64,000 nt of DNA from Zygaena filipendulae (lineage: Eukaryota > Arthropoda > Insecta > Lepidoptera > Zygaenidae), in contig OU015661.1 in NCBI GenBank assembly GCA_907165275.2, forward strand, positions 5,649,501-5,713,500. Direction: 5' to 3'. The notes under the pieces were generated by a model, which had not been told where the DNA came from, searched no databases, and saw nothing but the letters and a program-made list of their open reading frames with translations. Position numbers and translations under genes: made by a program. Below are positions 21,250 through 32,796 of this stretch, in pieces; the first letter of the stretch is position 1; each line of letters begins with the position of its first letter.

Positions 21250-21352
21250 TCAGTATATATATACTGATATATATGTTATATATATTACTATATATAAGTT
21301 ATATATATTTATGTATTATATATATGTTATATATGTTACTATATATACGTTT
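21250..21352. repeat. TATA-rich compound microsatellite
   Basis: Alternating TATATA blocks separated by GTTA, CTA and AAGTTA; the phrase ATATATGTTATATAT occurs twice about 50 bp apart. It could form several hairpins. Confidence 0.7.
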
Positions 21353-22290
21353 AGCGGACGTATCGACTGCTCAACAGTAAATCACTCGTGATTCCTATTA
21401 TTTCATAATTATCAGCTAAATTACGATATCATATAATATTAATTATATTATCTATTTATGTAAACGTATCAGTAACCACGGTACTGCGGTAGGCTGAGTG
21501 TTCGTCCTGTAGTCACGCGTGATTCAATGAAAAGATAGGAATAGGTGGGTAGGCAATTATAGATAATAAATAATCATTGATGTAAAAAATAATTAATACG
21601 TTGTAGGTACTTAGATTAACAGTTCCATACAAATGTCCTTACAAAAATTGTCGTGGATAGATAAAAAGAAAAAATAAAACAAATTGTCAAATTTATTTCT
21701 CTAAAAAATACGTTTAATTTGATTAAATAAGTATATCATATACATTACAATTTACAATAATAAATCCAAGTAGGCACATAAATATCATAAGACGTGGGCA
21801 GGCACGAGAAACAATTCAATATTATGTAAACAATGTTTTTGACGGTATTTTCAGAAAGAAACTTGAATCGTGTACTACTTCACAATCAATTACTGACTAT
21901 GCATGTTTACTTAAAATTTACATTCGGCGCTAAAAGGTGCACTCAAGTCTCAAATCCATTTCGAGTTCTGTTTGGCGCCAAATGTCAATTTGTATTGATT
22001 ACGCCGGCTTAGCTCAGAAAACAAACAAGTACAGGCATCGGCCTTGCCTGGCCGACATGGCACTTATCACGTAGGTATAACCAACAGCATATTGTTATTA
22101 AATGGCGATGCGTTATGGATACGGCTTTACTCAAAAGCAAGAGTCACCTATAGGTTTGGTTCCATACTATTTATTACTTCTTTCATAAATTATATACACT
22201 GGTTTGCACCAAACCTGTTTATAAACTATACTAATACTTACTAATATTATAAAGAGGTAAAGTGAATAGGCTTTATGACAATTTTTTTTT
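21353..22290. other. AT-rich spacer
   Basis: No gene or clear repeat apart from a Helitron-head-like TACTAATATTATAAAGAGGT at about 22237. Confidence 0.4.
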
Positions 22291-22342
22291 ATTCTATTTA
22301 GTCCGTCAGATAATAAAAAAAATAATAGACTCGTAATAGTAC
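22291..22342. mobile_element. GTCCGTC-ended MITE, fragment
   Basis: ATTCTATTTAGTCCGTCAGA then AATAATAGACTCGTAAT: one terminus only. Confidence 0.55.
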
Positions 22343-22404
22343 ATTGTTATCCTAGGGGTGAAAGTAACGTAACGTTTAAGTAGGAATTAATTAAAATAAA
22401 ATTC

Positions 22405-22630
22405 ACTCACTTTTTCTTAAGCTAATTCCTATTTATATTTTTTTATTTTCTTTAATTAATACTTAATAATTAAAGAAAATATTTTTTTTAGGTCGCCACA
22501 ATGTAAATAAAAAATACTGGCTGAATAGCTAGCCGGCCAAAGAAAAAGAAATAGGTGGGAAAGTGTCAAGCGACTATCCGATCTTCACTCATTTTTTCTT
22601 TAGCTAATTCCTATTTTTATTTTGACTTTC
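22405..22630. repeat. Direct repeat pair and a hairpin
   Basis: TTCACTCACTTTTTCTTAAG with CTAATTCCTATTT recurs about 175 bp later as TTCACTCATTTTTTCTTTAG with CTAATTCCTATTT. Between them, a perfect 14-bp stem ATTTTCTTTAATTA / TAATTAAAGAAAAT (22445-22458 and 22467-22480) has an 8-nt loop. The element type is unknown. Confidence 0.5.
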
Positions 22631-22714
22631 CTTGCATTCGTAATGAAAAGCACAGTGTTACCCTCGGGAGAAAGACTTATTTAGTCCCGAGACGGGGTTT
22701 GGCGCCCGAGCGTA

Positions 22715-22772
22715 GCGAGAACTCCGCGGGAACTCCGAAATTCACGCGGGTGAAACCGCGGGGCACAGCTAG
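22715..22772 (+). mobile_element. Helitron 3' end
   Basis: AACTCCGCGGGAACTCCGAA, CACGCGGGTGAAACCGCGGG and GCACAG-CTAG before T: a well-preserved 3' hairpin and terminus without a recognisable head. Confidence 0.65.
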
Positions 22773-23899
22773 TATAACTATAATATATAACCACTACCTA
22801 TACGTGATCATAGCGAATCACGGCCCTGCTTACATATTCTATTTTCGGTATACGTGTGATCGGAAAAAGTTACAGTATTTGACGAAGTTAGTATTTTATT
22901 TTAAACTAGTGGATTTTATATCACTCAGGAACGCTATCTATATAAGTGAAAGGTTTTTTCAAATCGGTTAAGTAGTTTTTGACTTTATCTACTTATATAA
23001 ACAAAAAAACATACAATAAAATAAAATAATTTCTCTTTATTACCTATATTATTAGTATCTAGATAGATATAGATCAAGATAAAAATCAGCTCTAATATTG
23101 AATTCTGCATAAAGTTTAATTCTGAGTAGGTATACTGAGTGAAATTACGTAATATCTACAACTGAGTAAACTAATAGTCTTCTTAAAAATTATTACATAT
23201 GTATTGAGCTGATAAAGTTTTCCTGTTGGCTATCTATGATACCTAGGTAATTGCTAAGTGAAAGTGAACTTGAAGTCACAGTCTAGCTTAGAAATAGTTC
23301 TCTCTACAGTACTGCGTCGTCTTGTTGTCTGCTAAATAAGACGTTGTAAGTCTCATATCGGATTCTCGGTAAATTACACACCTATCGGCGCAGGAGGCGT
23401 AAGAAAGAAAAACTAGAACGGCACGTCTCTATACTCATAGAAATACATTATCATCAGAACGTTGACCCTATACTATAATAATATGGAATACAATCTTTTC
23501 ATAACAATAGGTATTCATAATATACCACTGACATTGTAATAATAAAGTTTTATATACCTACCTAAGTAATGTTTATATAAAATTATACAATTTAACATTG
23601 CAAAGGTGTTGTAATGAACAATCGATGCCCTTTAACCTTTGCACTCCTAGTTTGTTTTAATTACTGATTACCAAAACATAATAATATCATTATTATGAAA
23701 ATCAACGTCGAACTTTAAAGTGATGAATCAACGAGTTAAAGTGCAAATTGGATCATACACTTAAATAGCATGTTATTAAACTCCTTTGTTAAAATTATAC
23801 GAAGTAAGTACACTAACAATATGTTATTTTGATTGCAGGCCATAATTCGTTCGTTATTTGGTGCGATAACCAAAAAAAAGCTTCACTTACATTATTTAA
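22773..23899. other. AT-rich spacer
   Basis: No gene, repeat or motif cluster recognised. Confidence 0.4.
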
Positions 23900-24096
23900 C
23901 TAACTATTCCCCGTGGTTTTTCCTGCGGTAATTTCGAAGTTCCCGCGGCAATTCCGAAATAAAAAGTACCCTATATCCTTCTCGGTACCCCTGACAAAGT
24001 GCATGCAAAATTTGATAATGATCGGTTGAGCCGTTAAGGCGTGAATGAATAAATAAACAAACAAACTCACTTTTCCATTCATAATATTAGTAAGGA
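23900..24096 (-). mobile_element. Lep1-like Helitron, full length
   Basis: CTAACTATTCCCCGTGG at the left (terminal CTAG mutated to CTAA), then CCCTGACAAAGTGCATGCAA and GTTGAGCCGTTAAGGCGTGA. The distal end is AGTAAGGA before T. Same subfamily as 3186-3401. Confidence 0.7.
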
Positions 24097-24337
24097 TTTA
24101 CACGATTCTAAATATAAAAATAGAAAATGTGTATTCCTAGAAACCTGAAAATACTTCAAATTTTTTTATTTTTTAATTAGCATCGCCTCGAGTTTTTATT
24201 TTATAATAACATACATTACGCAGAAATGAAAGAATATTTGCGGTGTGTGGCGTAGTGTGTTCTAGTACCTATAGGTTTCGCAGACTGTTTTATCGGTGTC
24301 AATTTCTCTATAATCTCAGACGCATCGGTATAGTTTA

Positions 24338-24500
24338 TGAATGAATGAATGAATGAAAAACACTTTATTGAACACCACAAACAGTAAGTACAATAAAAAA
24401 TATATTTAGAAACAGAAAGTATTAAGTGGCTCCAAATGGCGGCCTTATCACTATAAAGCGATCTCTTCCAGGCTACCGGGCGGAGTATGGAGATATTTGA
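24338..24500 (-). mobile_element. LINE 3' end with (TTCA)n tail
   Basis: On the minus strand TGGAAGAGATCGCTTTATAG, ATAAGGCCGCCATTTGGAGC and TTCAATAAAGTGTTTTTCAT lead into five CATT units. AATAAA directly before the tail is typical of a 5'-truncated non-LTR element. Confidence 0.65.
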
Positions 24501-25000
24501 TTAAAGTAAAGATAGTAGGTAGGTGGTGCAGCAATACAGCAAATATCCTTATCAAGTTATATCCTTTATATCCTTTTAAAGTTCTGAGCAAAGTCGAGTT
24601 CTGCTACTTGATATGCAGAATTATCGTACATAAAACTAAATCTGTATAGTTTTATTGTAGATAGTCATTGTTTGATGAATTTTCAGTAAATTTTTTGAGT
24701 TATGTATTCGCTTATAAGTAGGTTTTCTAAAAATAAATGACAGTTAGACCCGTGTCGAAAACGTAGAAATATGTAAACTTTTAAAAATACTTGTAACAAA
24801 TATACTTTGTAAATAATACCTGCAGGTAAATTATGAGCGGGTAAAGTCCTAATTAGAAAATTCAAACTTAGACTGATTGTGAGTAAGATTTACATAAATA
24901 TTCGTAAACTCTAAATGTTTCTCTATCTAGTTGTGTAGCTGACTGTAGATACATAGTAGTTTGTCGCCTAAAGACAAGTGGATCCGGTCCGGTTGTACAG
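24501..25000. other. AT-rich spacer
   Basis: Nothing recognised. Confidence 0.4.
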
Positions 25001-25560
25001 TTGCACTCCTTAGAAGGCCACCCGCAATGCCCAGGTCATGCGTACGCCGTACACCAAGCGGCCTGCCACTCGCCGCCCAAGCAAGCTTTATGCTTTTTTA
25101 TGTAAAGTACTTTATAGCAACTATAATACTAATAATTCTGCCCCGGACCAAGGTGATGTTCTATAGCTATACCTATATCCTCTCTTAGTGTCTTTCTTGC
25201 AGTATAATACCTATTGTATAATTTGTCCGTTTTGTATGAACGGCCTTCATTTTGCTACAGAGAACACAAAATGCGTTGTGGTGAGTGATCGGCGCTCGCG
25301 CCTCGCAAATCGGTACCATTTGACTCTGTTGTGGTCACAATTCAAACATAACCTAGCACGTCAAACACTGACCTATTTTTGTGCTCGGCATCGTACAAAA
25401 TCCTGGTCATATATTATGTACAATTTGCCTATAAAATGTCCAATGCGAGAAGCTCGACGTAAAAAAGGTGTAAGATTAGTAGCCACTTTAAACAATTACC
25501 GACATACAATTATTTATCGAATGGGGATCGACCACGGTCGACTGAAGTCACTTAAGGGGT
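25001..25560. other. GC-balanced unique-looking sequence
   Basis: Two complex patches, about 25000-25090 and 25225-25560. A 124-codon plus frame (25188-25562) covers the second but has no domain, signal or splice context. It could be regulatory. Confidence 0.3.
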
Positions 25561-27120
25561 AGGTATGTGGCAAAAGCAAAGTTCGGCAGTAAAGTACCTA
25601 AACATATTTACACTGCATAAAAATATATTCTTAGTTTACCAAAAATGAATCGAAAGGGAAACTTAATAGTTCACGTCATACAGGTCGCTTCCTTCACTAA
25701 ACTTCAGCTAGTGAAGAGCTGTTATGAGCGTATACACATTACATTTATAACTTTCAAATGTTCTTTAAAACATTTTATTTATAAAACGGAGATCATCAAG
25801 AAATCTTGTTTTGAAACGATTTATTTTAAAACAGCCATCGAAATAGATCCTTAAGGGCCTATAGGAGGCTAGAACTGCCCCACCTCTCACTTTTGAACCT
25901 GTATATCAATAAAAGTATTCAATCAATAATATTGAAAAAAATATATAGTAAAGTTAAGGATATACACTAAGTCCTATGTGATGTTAAAACACGATTACTA
26001 AAAATTTTCTCGATAGAAAAAAATCACAAACTTCCCTCTGATTTATACAAATAAACCGCAGAAGTCAATGAATCATTTATCCACACTAATTAAACTTTGT
26101 ATAGAAACTCAACATAATACAATACGTGTACTATGTGATCTCAATTGAAAATTATGTTTTTTTGTTTTTTGTTAGAAATTAAATTCTGATATATTGCGAG
26201 TTCACCGCGTTCACCGCTTGAATTCAGTCGCGCTCCGGCATTCGAAAGGGGAACCCGCGTCGCTTGTCGTCTCTTACACCGACTTATAACCTAGAAATTA
26301 AAAGTGCAGTCAAATGGGAAATAATCGGAACAAGAAAAAAAAAAGACGGAATTGGAGAATAGAAACCGCTAAAAACATGAATAAAATATTAAAGTAAGTA
26401 CCTATCTACGTATATATATATAATATAAGTTATAAAATGTTTGTTTGCACCTACTTTGTGTCTGATTATGCTTTGTTGACATGAAATATGATTAAAAAAA
26501 TGAAATAGGTAATGTACCTATTTATAGTAGTGTGATGAGCAAATAAGTAAAGTAGGTAGGACTGTTACGTAATCGTATTGTTCCCAACTAACTACAATAC
26601 ATTGTTCATTTTAAAAAATAGACAAATATTGCTCGAAACTGACTGTAATAAAGAAAATGTACCTGAAGTGGACCTGTGCCCGTGAGTATCATCTAGCTAA
26701 GTAAATAAATACACAAATGTTTTCAGAAATAGAGTAACCACAGGTTCTTAGGTACTTACCTAGGTGCTAGGTAAGTAGGACCTACCTAGTAACTAGGAAC
26801 CTAAAAACCTACTAGGTAGGTATATAGTATGTCTAAAGTGAAATGTAATCATCTTGTTTGTTGAATATGTAACTCCATACACCTACCATCTCTAAATATT
26901 AGGGTAATCATCCCAGTAAGTTGCCACGGTCACATTATTTTAGTAGTATGAACAAAAGAGAAGTAATAGCCTATTTTGTTACAGAATGCAAATACCAACG
27001 GAAGCCATGGTTGCCAGTAGTTCCAAAAATGCAAACGAACCTGATTTTACAACGTTACAAACTGTAGAATTGTGAGATTATCTGTCTAAAATTTTATAAC
27101 ATATTCATACATATATTCAT
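25561..27120. other. AT-rich spacer with a palindrome cluster
   Basis: Mostly featureless. A GC-rich patch at about 26200-26280. At 26742-26822 nested TAGGTA/TACCTA words include a perfect 9-bp hairpin CTTACCTAG-GTG-CTAGGTAAG (26755-26775). Confidence 0.5.
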
Positions 27121-27908
27121 AACCTTGTACAAAACCTGCTCTTAAGTGTAATAAATACTTTTCCGAAAACCGCATCAAAATCGGTTCAGTCAAAAGCAAG
27201 ATTATCATGGAAAAACATAAATACAGTCATACAAGTCAAACAGAGAACCTCCTAAAAACTGTACTTTTCTGAAAACTGCATCAAAATCAGTTCAGGCAGA
27301 TGCATGATAATCGCGGACAAACATACATACATACGGTTCAAACTCATAACCTTGTACAAAACCTGCTCTTAAGTGTAATAAATACTTTTCCGAAAACCGC
27401 ATCAAAATCGGTTCAGTCAAAAGCAAGATTATCATGGAAAAACATAAATAGAGTCATACAAACTGTACTTTTCTGAAAACTGCATCAAAATCAGTTCAGG
27501 CAGATGCATGATAATCGCGGACAAACATACATACATACGGTTCAAACTCATAATCTTGTACAAAACCTGCTCTTAAGTGTAATAAATACTTTTCCGAAAA
27601 CCGCATCAAAATCGGTTCAGTCAAAAGCAAGATTATCATGGAAAAACATAAATACAGTCATACAAACTGTACTTTTCTGAAAACTGCATCAAAATCAGTT
27701 CAGGCAGATGCATGATAATCGCGGACAAACATACATACATACGGTTCAAACTCATAACCTTGTACAAAACCTGCTCTTAAGTGTAATAAATACTTTTCCG
27801 AAAACCGCATCAAAATCGGTTCAGTCAAAAGCAAGATTATCATGGAAAAACATAAATACAGTCATACAAGTCAAACAGAGAACCTCCTTTTTTGAAGTCG
27901 GTTAAATA
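27121..27908. repeat. Dimeric tandem array, units of 204-227 bp
   Basis: The phrase CTTGTACAAAACCTGCTCTT begins units at about 27121, 27348, 27552 and 27756 (spacing 227, 204 and 204 bp). The last unit is partial and ends GAACCTCCTTTTTTGAAGTC. Each unit contains two diverged halves: ACCGCATCAAAATCGGTTCA with AAGCAAGATTATCATGG, and ACTGCATCAAAATCAGTTCA with GATGCATGATAATCGCGG. The extra 23 bp in the first unit is AGTCAAACAGAGAACCTCC, as in the terminal unit. The halves look like ends of a dispersed repeat that became tandem. Confidence 0.85.
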
Positions 27909-28255
27909 AAGAACAACTGGTTACCTTATTGTTTAAAAGCAATCTTCCGGGCTAGGTATTTTACATTTTTTATTGATTTAAAAATACAGTCATTTTACTG
28001 TTACTTACTATGATTGCTACAATAAACAAATTGTATGAATAAATTTTTCTAGTAAATTTACATAGTTTTATTTAATATTGTGATGATATTGTGTGATAAA
28101 AGTGCCTGGGCTCCGGGTCTATAATGGTAGAGCTTGTCTAATCTCCCGCTATCGCTTGCACCGCAGTTTATTGTAGTACGAGGAAAATCTGTTAGATGTC
28201 GTTCTAAGCATTATAATTAGTAATAGTAATACTTTTTAAAAGATGGCGCTTTTAT
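27909..28255. other. Spacer without recognised features
   Basis: Nothing recognised. Confidence 0.4.
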
Positions 28256-28390
28256 AACTCAAATGTCGTAATTACACAGAGGTGAGTCAGGTAGGGTGGG
28301 ACGAAAGAAAGCTCGCGCGCCCAAGGTCATTGGCGTGGGGGAGCCTCTTAAGCAGACGCGGCCGATTTCTAAATATAAAACTGTGAAAAA
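28256..28390. promoter_or_regulatory. Candidate regulatory block with an FTZ-F1-type site
   Basis: GC-balanced, with CCAAGGTCA at 28321-28329 (fits YCAAGGYCR) and GGTGAGTCAGG nearby. Evidence is motif plus composition only. Confidence 0.25.
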
Positions 28391-29528
28391 TAAAAATGTC
28401 TGATCGAACAAATTGGGAAATACAAAAAATAATTTAAAATGAAATTCGTGGAAATGGCAAAATACCTAGTTGTGAAAATTAAAAATAGAATCACGTAAGT
28501 GTATTTTATATACACCGTGCATCGTTATGATATTATAGGGTTGGCATCGGTTAGTGTTATTAATACTATTGAAAATAATATATAGAGATATATTATACGT
28601 TTTTATTTTTATTTCTTATGTACTTATATTGTATTTTCTTTATTGGGATTACCAATGATCATACAATAATAAACATTTAACTCTAAAACAAAACCTTAAG
28701 GCTAATGGTTTAACATCTGATATACTAGGTAAACACAGCTTGCTTATAGTAGATAGATATAGTTTTTCGGTAGTCAGTAATCAGTATCAGTCAAATATTA
28801 AAAATAATATAACAGTTCTATAGGTAGGTAAATTATTTTTAGGAGTTCATTTATGAAAACTAACCGTGACGATTCACCTAATTAGGTATTAAGTAAGTAC
28901 AATAAATCCAATAATAATTGAAATCCTACGTTCCTTTACATTTATTGTCTATGACTGCATTTACACGTATGTTTGTAAGTAAAAAACGCCACCAAATCAT
29001 GTAGGTACTACGTAGGTATATGTATGTATATCTAAATTCTAAACAACACAAAACCGACATATCTAATCCCGCGCTACAGCCGCGGCGCCTAAATCCACCA
29101 GACCGCTCAGTGTCAAAATATTGTCAAAGTGAATTCCATGCGTCCAATATTTTATAATAATTTTCCACTTGGCAATTATCCTAGTAACGATTTATTTAGA
29201 TCTTGCTAAGATATTTATTAAAACGCGTATACACATAATATATCTAGAAGACGCATCGTTTTCGGTAACGTTTCGGTTGTTGAACTTTATTTTATGGGGG
29301 CTAGCAGTGGTACCTACCTACTATGTATTGATGACGCGACTTTAATCGCATATTGTTGCCCGCATTCGCTTCTGAAGTCTTTGAGATATAGAGATAAACA
29401 CATGCTACGTCATATCCTGGCCCTAAATTAATTATCTTTATGCAAAAAAAGTCACGTTAATCCACTGCTCCGTTGCAACATGAAAGAAGGACAAACACAC
29501 TTTGACATTAAGAGATTAATATTTAATA
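28391..29528. other. AT-rich spacer with one complex patch
   Basis: About 29060-29200 is GC-balanced (CTACAGCCGCGGCGCC, TCTAATCCCGCG) and might be regulatory. The remainder shows nothing. Confidence 0.35.
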
Positions 29529-29565
29529 CTAGCTATTGCCTGCGGTTTTCAAAGATCTCTGATGT
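29529..29565 (-). mobile_element. Helitron terminal remnant
   Basis: CTAGCTATTGCCTGCGGTTT: only the 3' terminus is recognisable. Confidence 0.45.
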
Positions 29566-29644
29566 TTGAAAAGTCACGTCACTTCCTTATTATGTTTCAA
29601 CCGAAAAACTGGACAAATAAGCATTATACATTTCTAGACGTTCC

Positions 29645-29860
29645 CGGCAGCTTCACCCGCGTGAATTTTGGAATTCTTTATGAAATGTCGCGTGACGTCA
29701 CAACCAAGTACCTACAGTAGTTTATAAAGGCATAATTATGACGTTAAGAGCCCTCACTCCTAAATTTTAATGCGCTTCATCCAAGTCTATTTTCATTAAC
29801 TTGAGAAAGCAAAACACACGTTCCGTTATATTTTTATTACCTAACTGACGGACTAAATAG
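29645..29860. mobile_element. GTCCGTC-ended MITE, copy 6, joined to a Helitron core fragment
   Basis: CAGCTTCACCCGCGTGAATT (Helitron core, about 29648-29675) runs into ATGTCGCGTGACGTCACAAC of the MITE with no spacer. CRE TGACGTCA at 29693-29700. Right end TAACTGACGGACTAAATAGA. The left MITE arm is missing. Confidence 0.6.
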
Positions 29861-30020
29861 AATTTTGATTTTCACACAGTCATGTCTATTATAAATCTTC
29901 CTAGAAATTCTCTAATAATAGTGGAAACAACATGAAAAATTGATGCGTGGTTTAAAAGAACTAAGCGGACCTACAGATAGACGTGGACAGCTACCTACTT
30001 TGTTTTATACTTATTTAAGA

Positions 30021-30301
30021 CTAGCTGTGTCCCGCGGTTTCACCCGCGTGAGTTTCGGAATTCCCGCAGGAACTATTTTTTTCTAAAATAAAAGTAGCCT
30101 AATAAGATCAGCTATCTGCCAGTGAAAATCCCGTTAAAATCGGTCCAGCCCTTTCGGATTTTAACCGGAACAAACAGAGAGACAAAAAAAAATATACTTA
30201 CCTAAGTACCTACCGTATATACTTTCATATGCACTTAGTGAAAAGCTGTTAATTTGGAATCACAAACTGACACATCACTTTTATTTTTATGTACTATAGG
30301 A
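30021..30301 (-). mobile_element. Lep1-like Helitron, long subfamily
   Basis: CTAG with CTGTGTCCCGCGGTTTCACC, then CTGCCAGTGAAAATCCCGTT, AAATCGGTCCAGCCCTTTCG and TGTTAATTTGGAATCACAAA. Distal end about CTATAGGA. It shares its whole body with 42303-42647. Confidence 0.75.
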
Positions 30302-30414
30302 GTAAGGATAAGTTTGAACATCGATGTTGCATGGTTGCGAGACGCACTTAGCTGCTTATACGGTGTCAGGGTTATGATTGTTACGTATATTTAGTTTAGG
30401 AAACTAGTGACCTG

Positions 30415-30545
30415 AGAGACGACGCCTGCGGAAGCGTCTGTCGACGAATGCTCCTCCCCCCGCCCCACCCTCCCGCCCCTCTCAGCGTCCTCGGTCATCT
30501 GCGCGTCGGCTTTCGTCTGCCGCACTATAGCAGTCATTTGGCAAG
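30415..30545. other. GC-rich, pyrimidine-rich block
   Basis: CTCCTCCCCCCGCCCCACC and neighbouring GC-rich sequence. It could be regulatory; a 72-codon frame through it continues into the next Helitron and is not a gene. Confidence 0.3.
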
Positions 30546-30570
30546 GTCTACGCAAATATGTATAGATATA

Positions 30571-30751
30571 CTAGCTGTGACCCGCGGTTTCACCCGCGGT
30601 AATTTCGGAGTTCCCGCGGGAACGCCGGTTCCTTCTTTTCCTTCTTCTCCTTCTTTGTACCCCTGACAACGTGCATCCGTTCAGCCGATTTGCGTGATTG
30701 AGTAACAAACATCCAAACATCCACACTTTCACATTTATAATATTAGTAGGA
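30571..30751 (-). mobile_element. Lep1-like Helitron, full length
   Basis: CTAG with CTGTGACCCGCGGTTTCACC, the second hairpin AATTTCGGAGTTCCCGCGGG, then a TTCC/TTCT-rich variant stretch, CCCTGACAACGTGCATCCGT and TATTAGTAGGA before T. A short internal deletion removes part of the body. Confidence 0.75.
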
Positions 30752-31340
30752 TAAGTACCGCCACCATCTTATAGCCGAAATGAACACTTCACGTTCATTA
30801 TACTGTATCATAATAACAAGTAAGTGCATAAGTATGTATACATTTTTGTAACTATAGCAGTTGCTATAGGTATATAGGTTTTGCATGTGGCGGGAACTCT
30901 CTGATATACGTGTATCATTCAGGACATGTTTCCTTCCTATAGAAATTACTCCAGGGCATACTTACTAATTTACAAAAAAAAGAAAGAAAATACATGCGTG
31001 TTCAAACACGCTGACAAACAGAGACACGATATTTTTACTACATATGTATATGTACCATAGTGTACAGATTAAATTCCATTCAAGTTTTATGTAGGTACCC
31101 ACCTACCTAACCAATGAAAATATTATGTGCTTTCAAATTAAATCTCTAGCAAATGTTACAATTTTCTTGCCATTAAGTAATGTTAATAGAATTACGCTCC
31201 GCCCCAGCCCTGACGCCGCCTACTCTAGCAATACAAGAAGAAAATCCAATACATACCTAACATAATCAACTTGTACTACCTATATAGGAAAGCGGATCAT
31301 CTAAATATTTTGTGACAAAATTATGCGACTTAGGTACCTA
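30752..31340. other. AT-rich spacer
   Basis: Nothing recognised. Confidence 0.4.
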
Positions 31341-31342
31341 GT

Positions 31343-31655
31343 ATCTTATTAATATTATAAATGTGAAAGTGTGGATGTTTGGATGTTTGGATTTAGATGT
31401 TTGGATGTTTGTTACTCAATCACGCAAAAACGGCTGAACGGATTTGGATGAAATTTGACATGCACGTTCTCAGTTCTCTGCTTAAAATATCCCTACTGAC
31501 ATTATAAATGTGAAAGTAATTCTGTCTATCTGTCTGTCTGTCTGTTACGCTTTCACGGCTTAATGGCTCAACCGATCATGATGAAATTTTGCACACACGT
31601 TGTCAGACCGACAGAAAAGAACATAGGGTACTTTTATCCCAGAATTCCCAAACGT
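31343..31655 (+). mobile_element. Two Helitron 5' parts in tandem, with (GTCT)n
   Basis: The first (31343-31480): TATTAATATTATAAATGTGA, expanded GGATGTTT repeats, CACGCAAAAACGGCTGAACG and CATGCACGTTCTCAG. The second (31494-31655): ACATTATAAATGTGAAAGTA, a (TCTG)n run at 31521-31545, CAACCGATCATGATGAAATT and ACTTTTATCCCAGAATTCCC. Both lack the 3' hairpin. Confidence 0.6.
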
Positions 31656-31793
31656 AGCGTACCAAAAAAGTACTCATTTTTTAAAATAAATGGTCCGAAT
31701 GCCCTGAATGCCTATTTGCTTGGAGGTTGATATGTACTTTCTAATTACCATATTATTTATACGAGTTTTCACAGTGAAAAACTAAAAAAATAC

Positions 31794-31853
31794 ACACACA
31801 CACACGCATACACGCACACACGCACACACATACACGCACACACACACACACAT
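31794..31853. repeat. (CA)n-rich microsatellite
   Basis: Interrupted CACACA run with CGCACA and ATACACG interruptions. Confidence 0.85.
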
Positions 31854-31959
31854 ATAGATTATATAAATTTTTAAGTCCATGTTGTATACATTTCTCAAAT
31901 CTCTGTGTCTGTGTAGTTATTAGGTATACCGTATTTGTTAACCGCACTCCCAGATTGCC

Positions 31960-32060
31960 AAGATACAGGCTCAGCCTAGTTTGGTCACTGATAGATAGTC
32001 TCGTAATTTTGTATTCACCGTTTCTTTGTGTAATAAATAAATAAATAAATAAATAAATTT
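31960..32060 (+). mobile_element. LINE 3' end with (AAAT)n tail
   Basis: TTCTTTGTGTAATAAATAAA runs into about six AAAT units at 32032-32057. Only the terminal part is recognisable. Confidence 0.5.
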
Positions 32061-32263
32061 GTCATCACTGCCTGTAGTAGTTGCACGTTTCACGCGGAAA
32101 GTACGAACTCGATGGATTTGAATGAAAACTCGTTATGTATCTTATTATGTCCCTGGTTAAATCTCAGGCCAAAAGTACAACTCTTTAGACTCTTTTGCAA
32201 ATTTGTAAGTCTCATATGGTAAAATATGTAGGTGTAGGTACTCTGTACCTGCTGCCTTTAAAC

Positions 32264-32778
32264 CAGAGGTTCCCATACTTTTTTTTCTCATACACCACTT
32301 TAAAAATTTTTCTGGATCTGGTGGACCCCCTGCAGCTATTACATTTACTAACTTGGTATAATATATGCCTATGGCAATCTGTGTTGTGGCTAATTTTCAA
32401 TCAACCATGAGTTAAAAGTTTTCGAAAAAAAAAGGTGAGAATTTATATTGCTTTGATTATATGCTGTGAATAGATGTCATTTAAGCTAAGTTTCAAGGCC
32501 AGTCTCAAAAGCGTCTTCATCCAATAGTTGGATTTCTTAGCATCGGCGAGTTTTGACACGTTCTTTCTGAGTATGGAATATGCAAGTTCAATTGCTGAGC
32601 TTCTTATAATATTGTCTGCCTATATTCATAGGAGAAGTCAAGTCGGGTCACCTAATACGTTTTTATAGACCCCCGTTAACGAGTTGTGGACCCCCATTTT
32701 TTTTTCACGCAAGCGTAGTCCCCTGTCGGCCTCCCGTGGACCCCTGGGGGTCCACCTGGACCACTTTGGGAATTAATG
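32264..32778. mobile_element. Non-autonomous hAT-type transposon
   Basis: Left end CAGAGGTTCCCATACTTTTT and right end CCACTTTGGGAATTAATG (reverse complement CATTAATTCCCAAAGTGG) match the CAG-GGTTCCCAAA style of hAT termini. An exact 8-bp target duplication CTTTAAAC flanks it (32256-32263 and 32779-32786). GGACCCC words cluster near both ends. At 515 bp it has no transposase. Confidence 0.75.
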
Positions 32779-32796
32779 CTTTAAACGATCAATTCT

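Noticed and set aside
21250..21352. Origin- or scaffold-attachment-like AT tract
   Set aside because: A simple TATA microsatellite explains it; no supporting motif.
22555..22971. 138-codon plus-strand frame
   Set aside because: It reads through a Helitron 3' hairpin and AT-rich DNA; not a protein-like sequence.
25188..25562. 124-codon plus-strand frame
   Set aside because: No recognisable domain and no initiation or splice support; noted as unique-looking sequence only.
27121..27908. CRISPR-like array
   Set aside because: The whole 204-bp unit repeats, without short repeats separated by unique spacers, in a eukaryotic intron.
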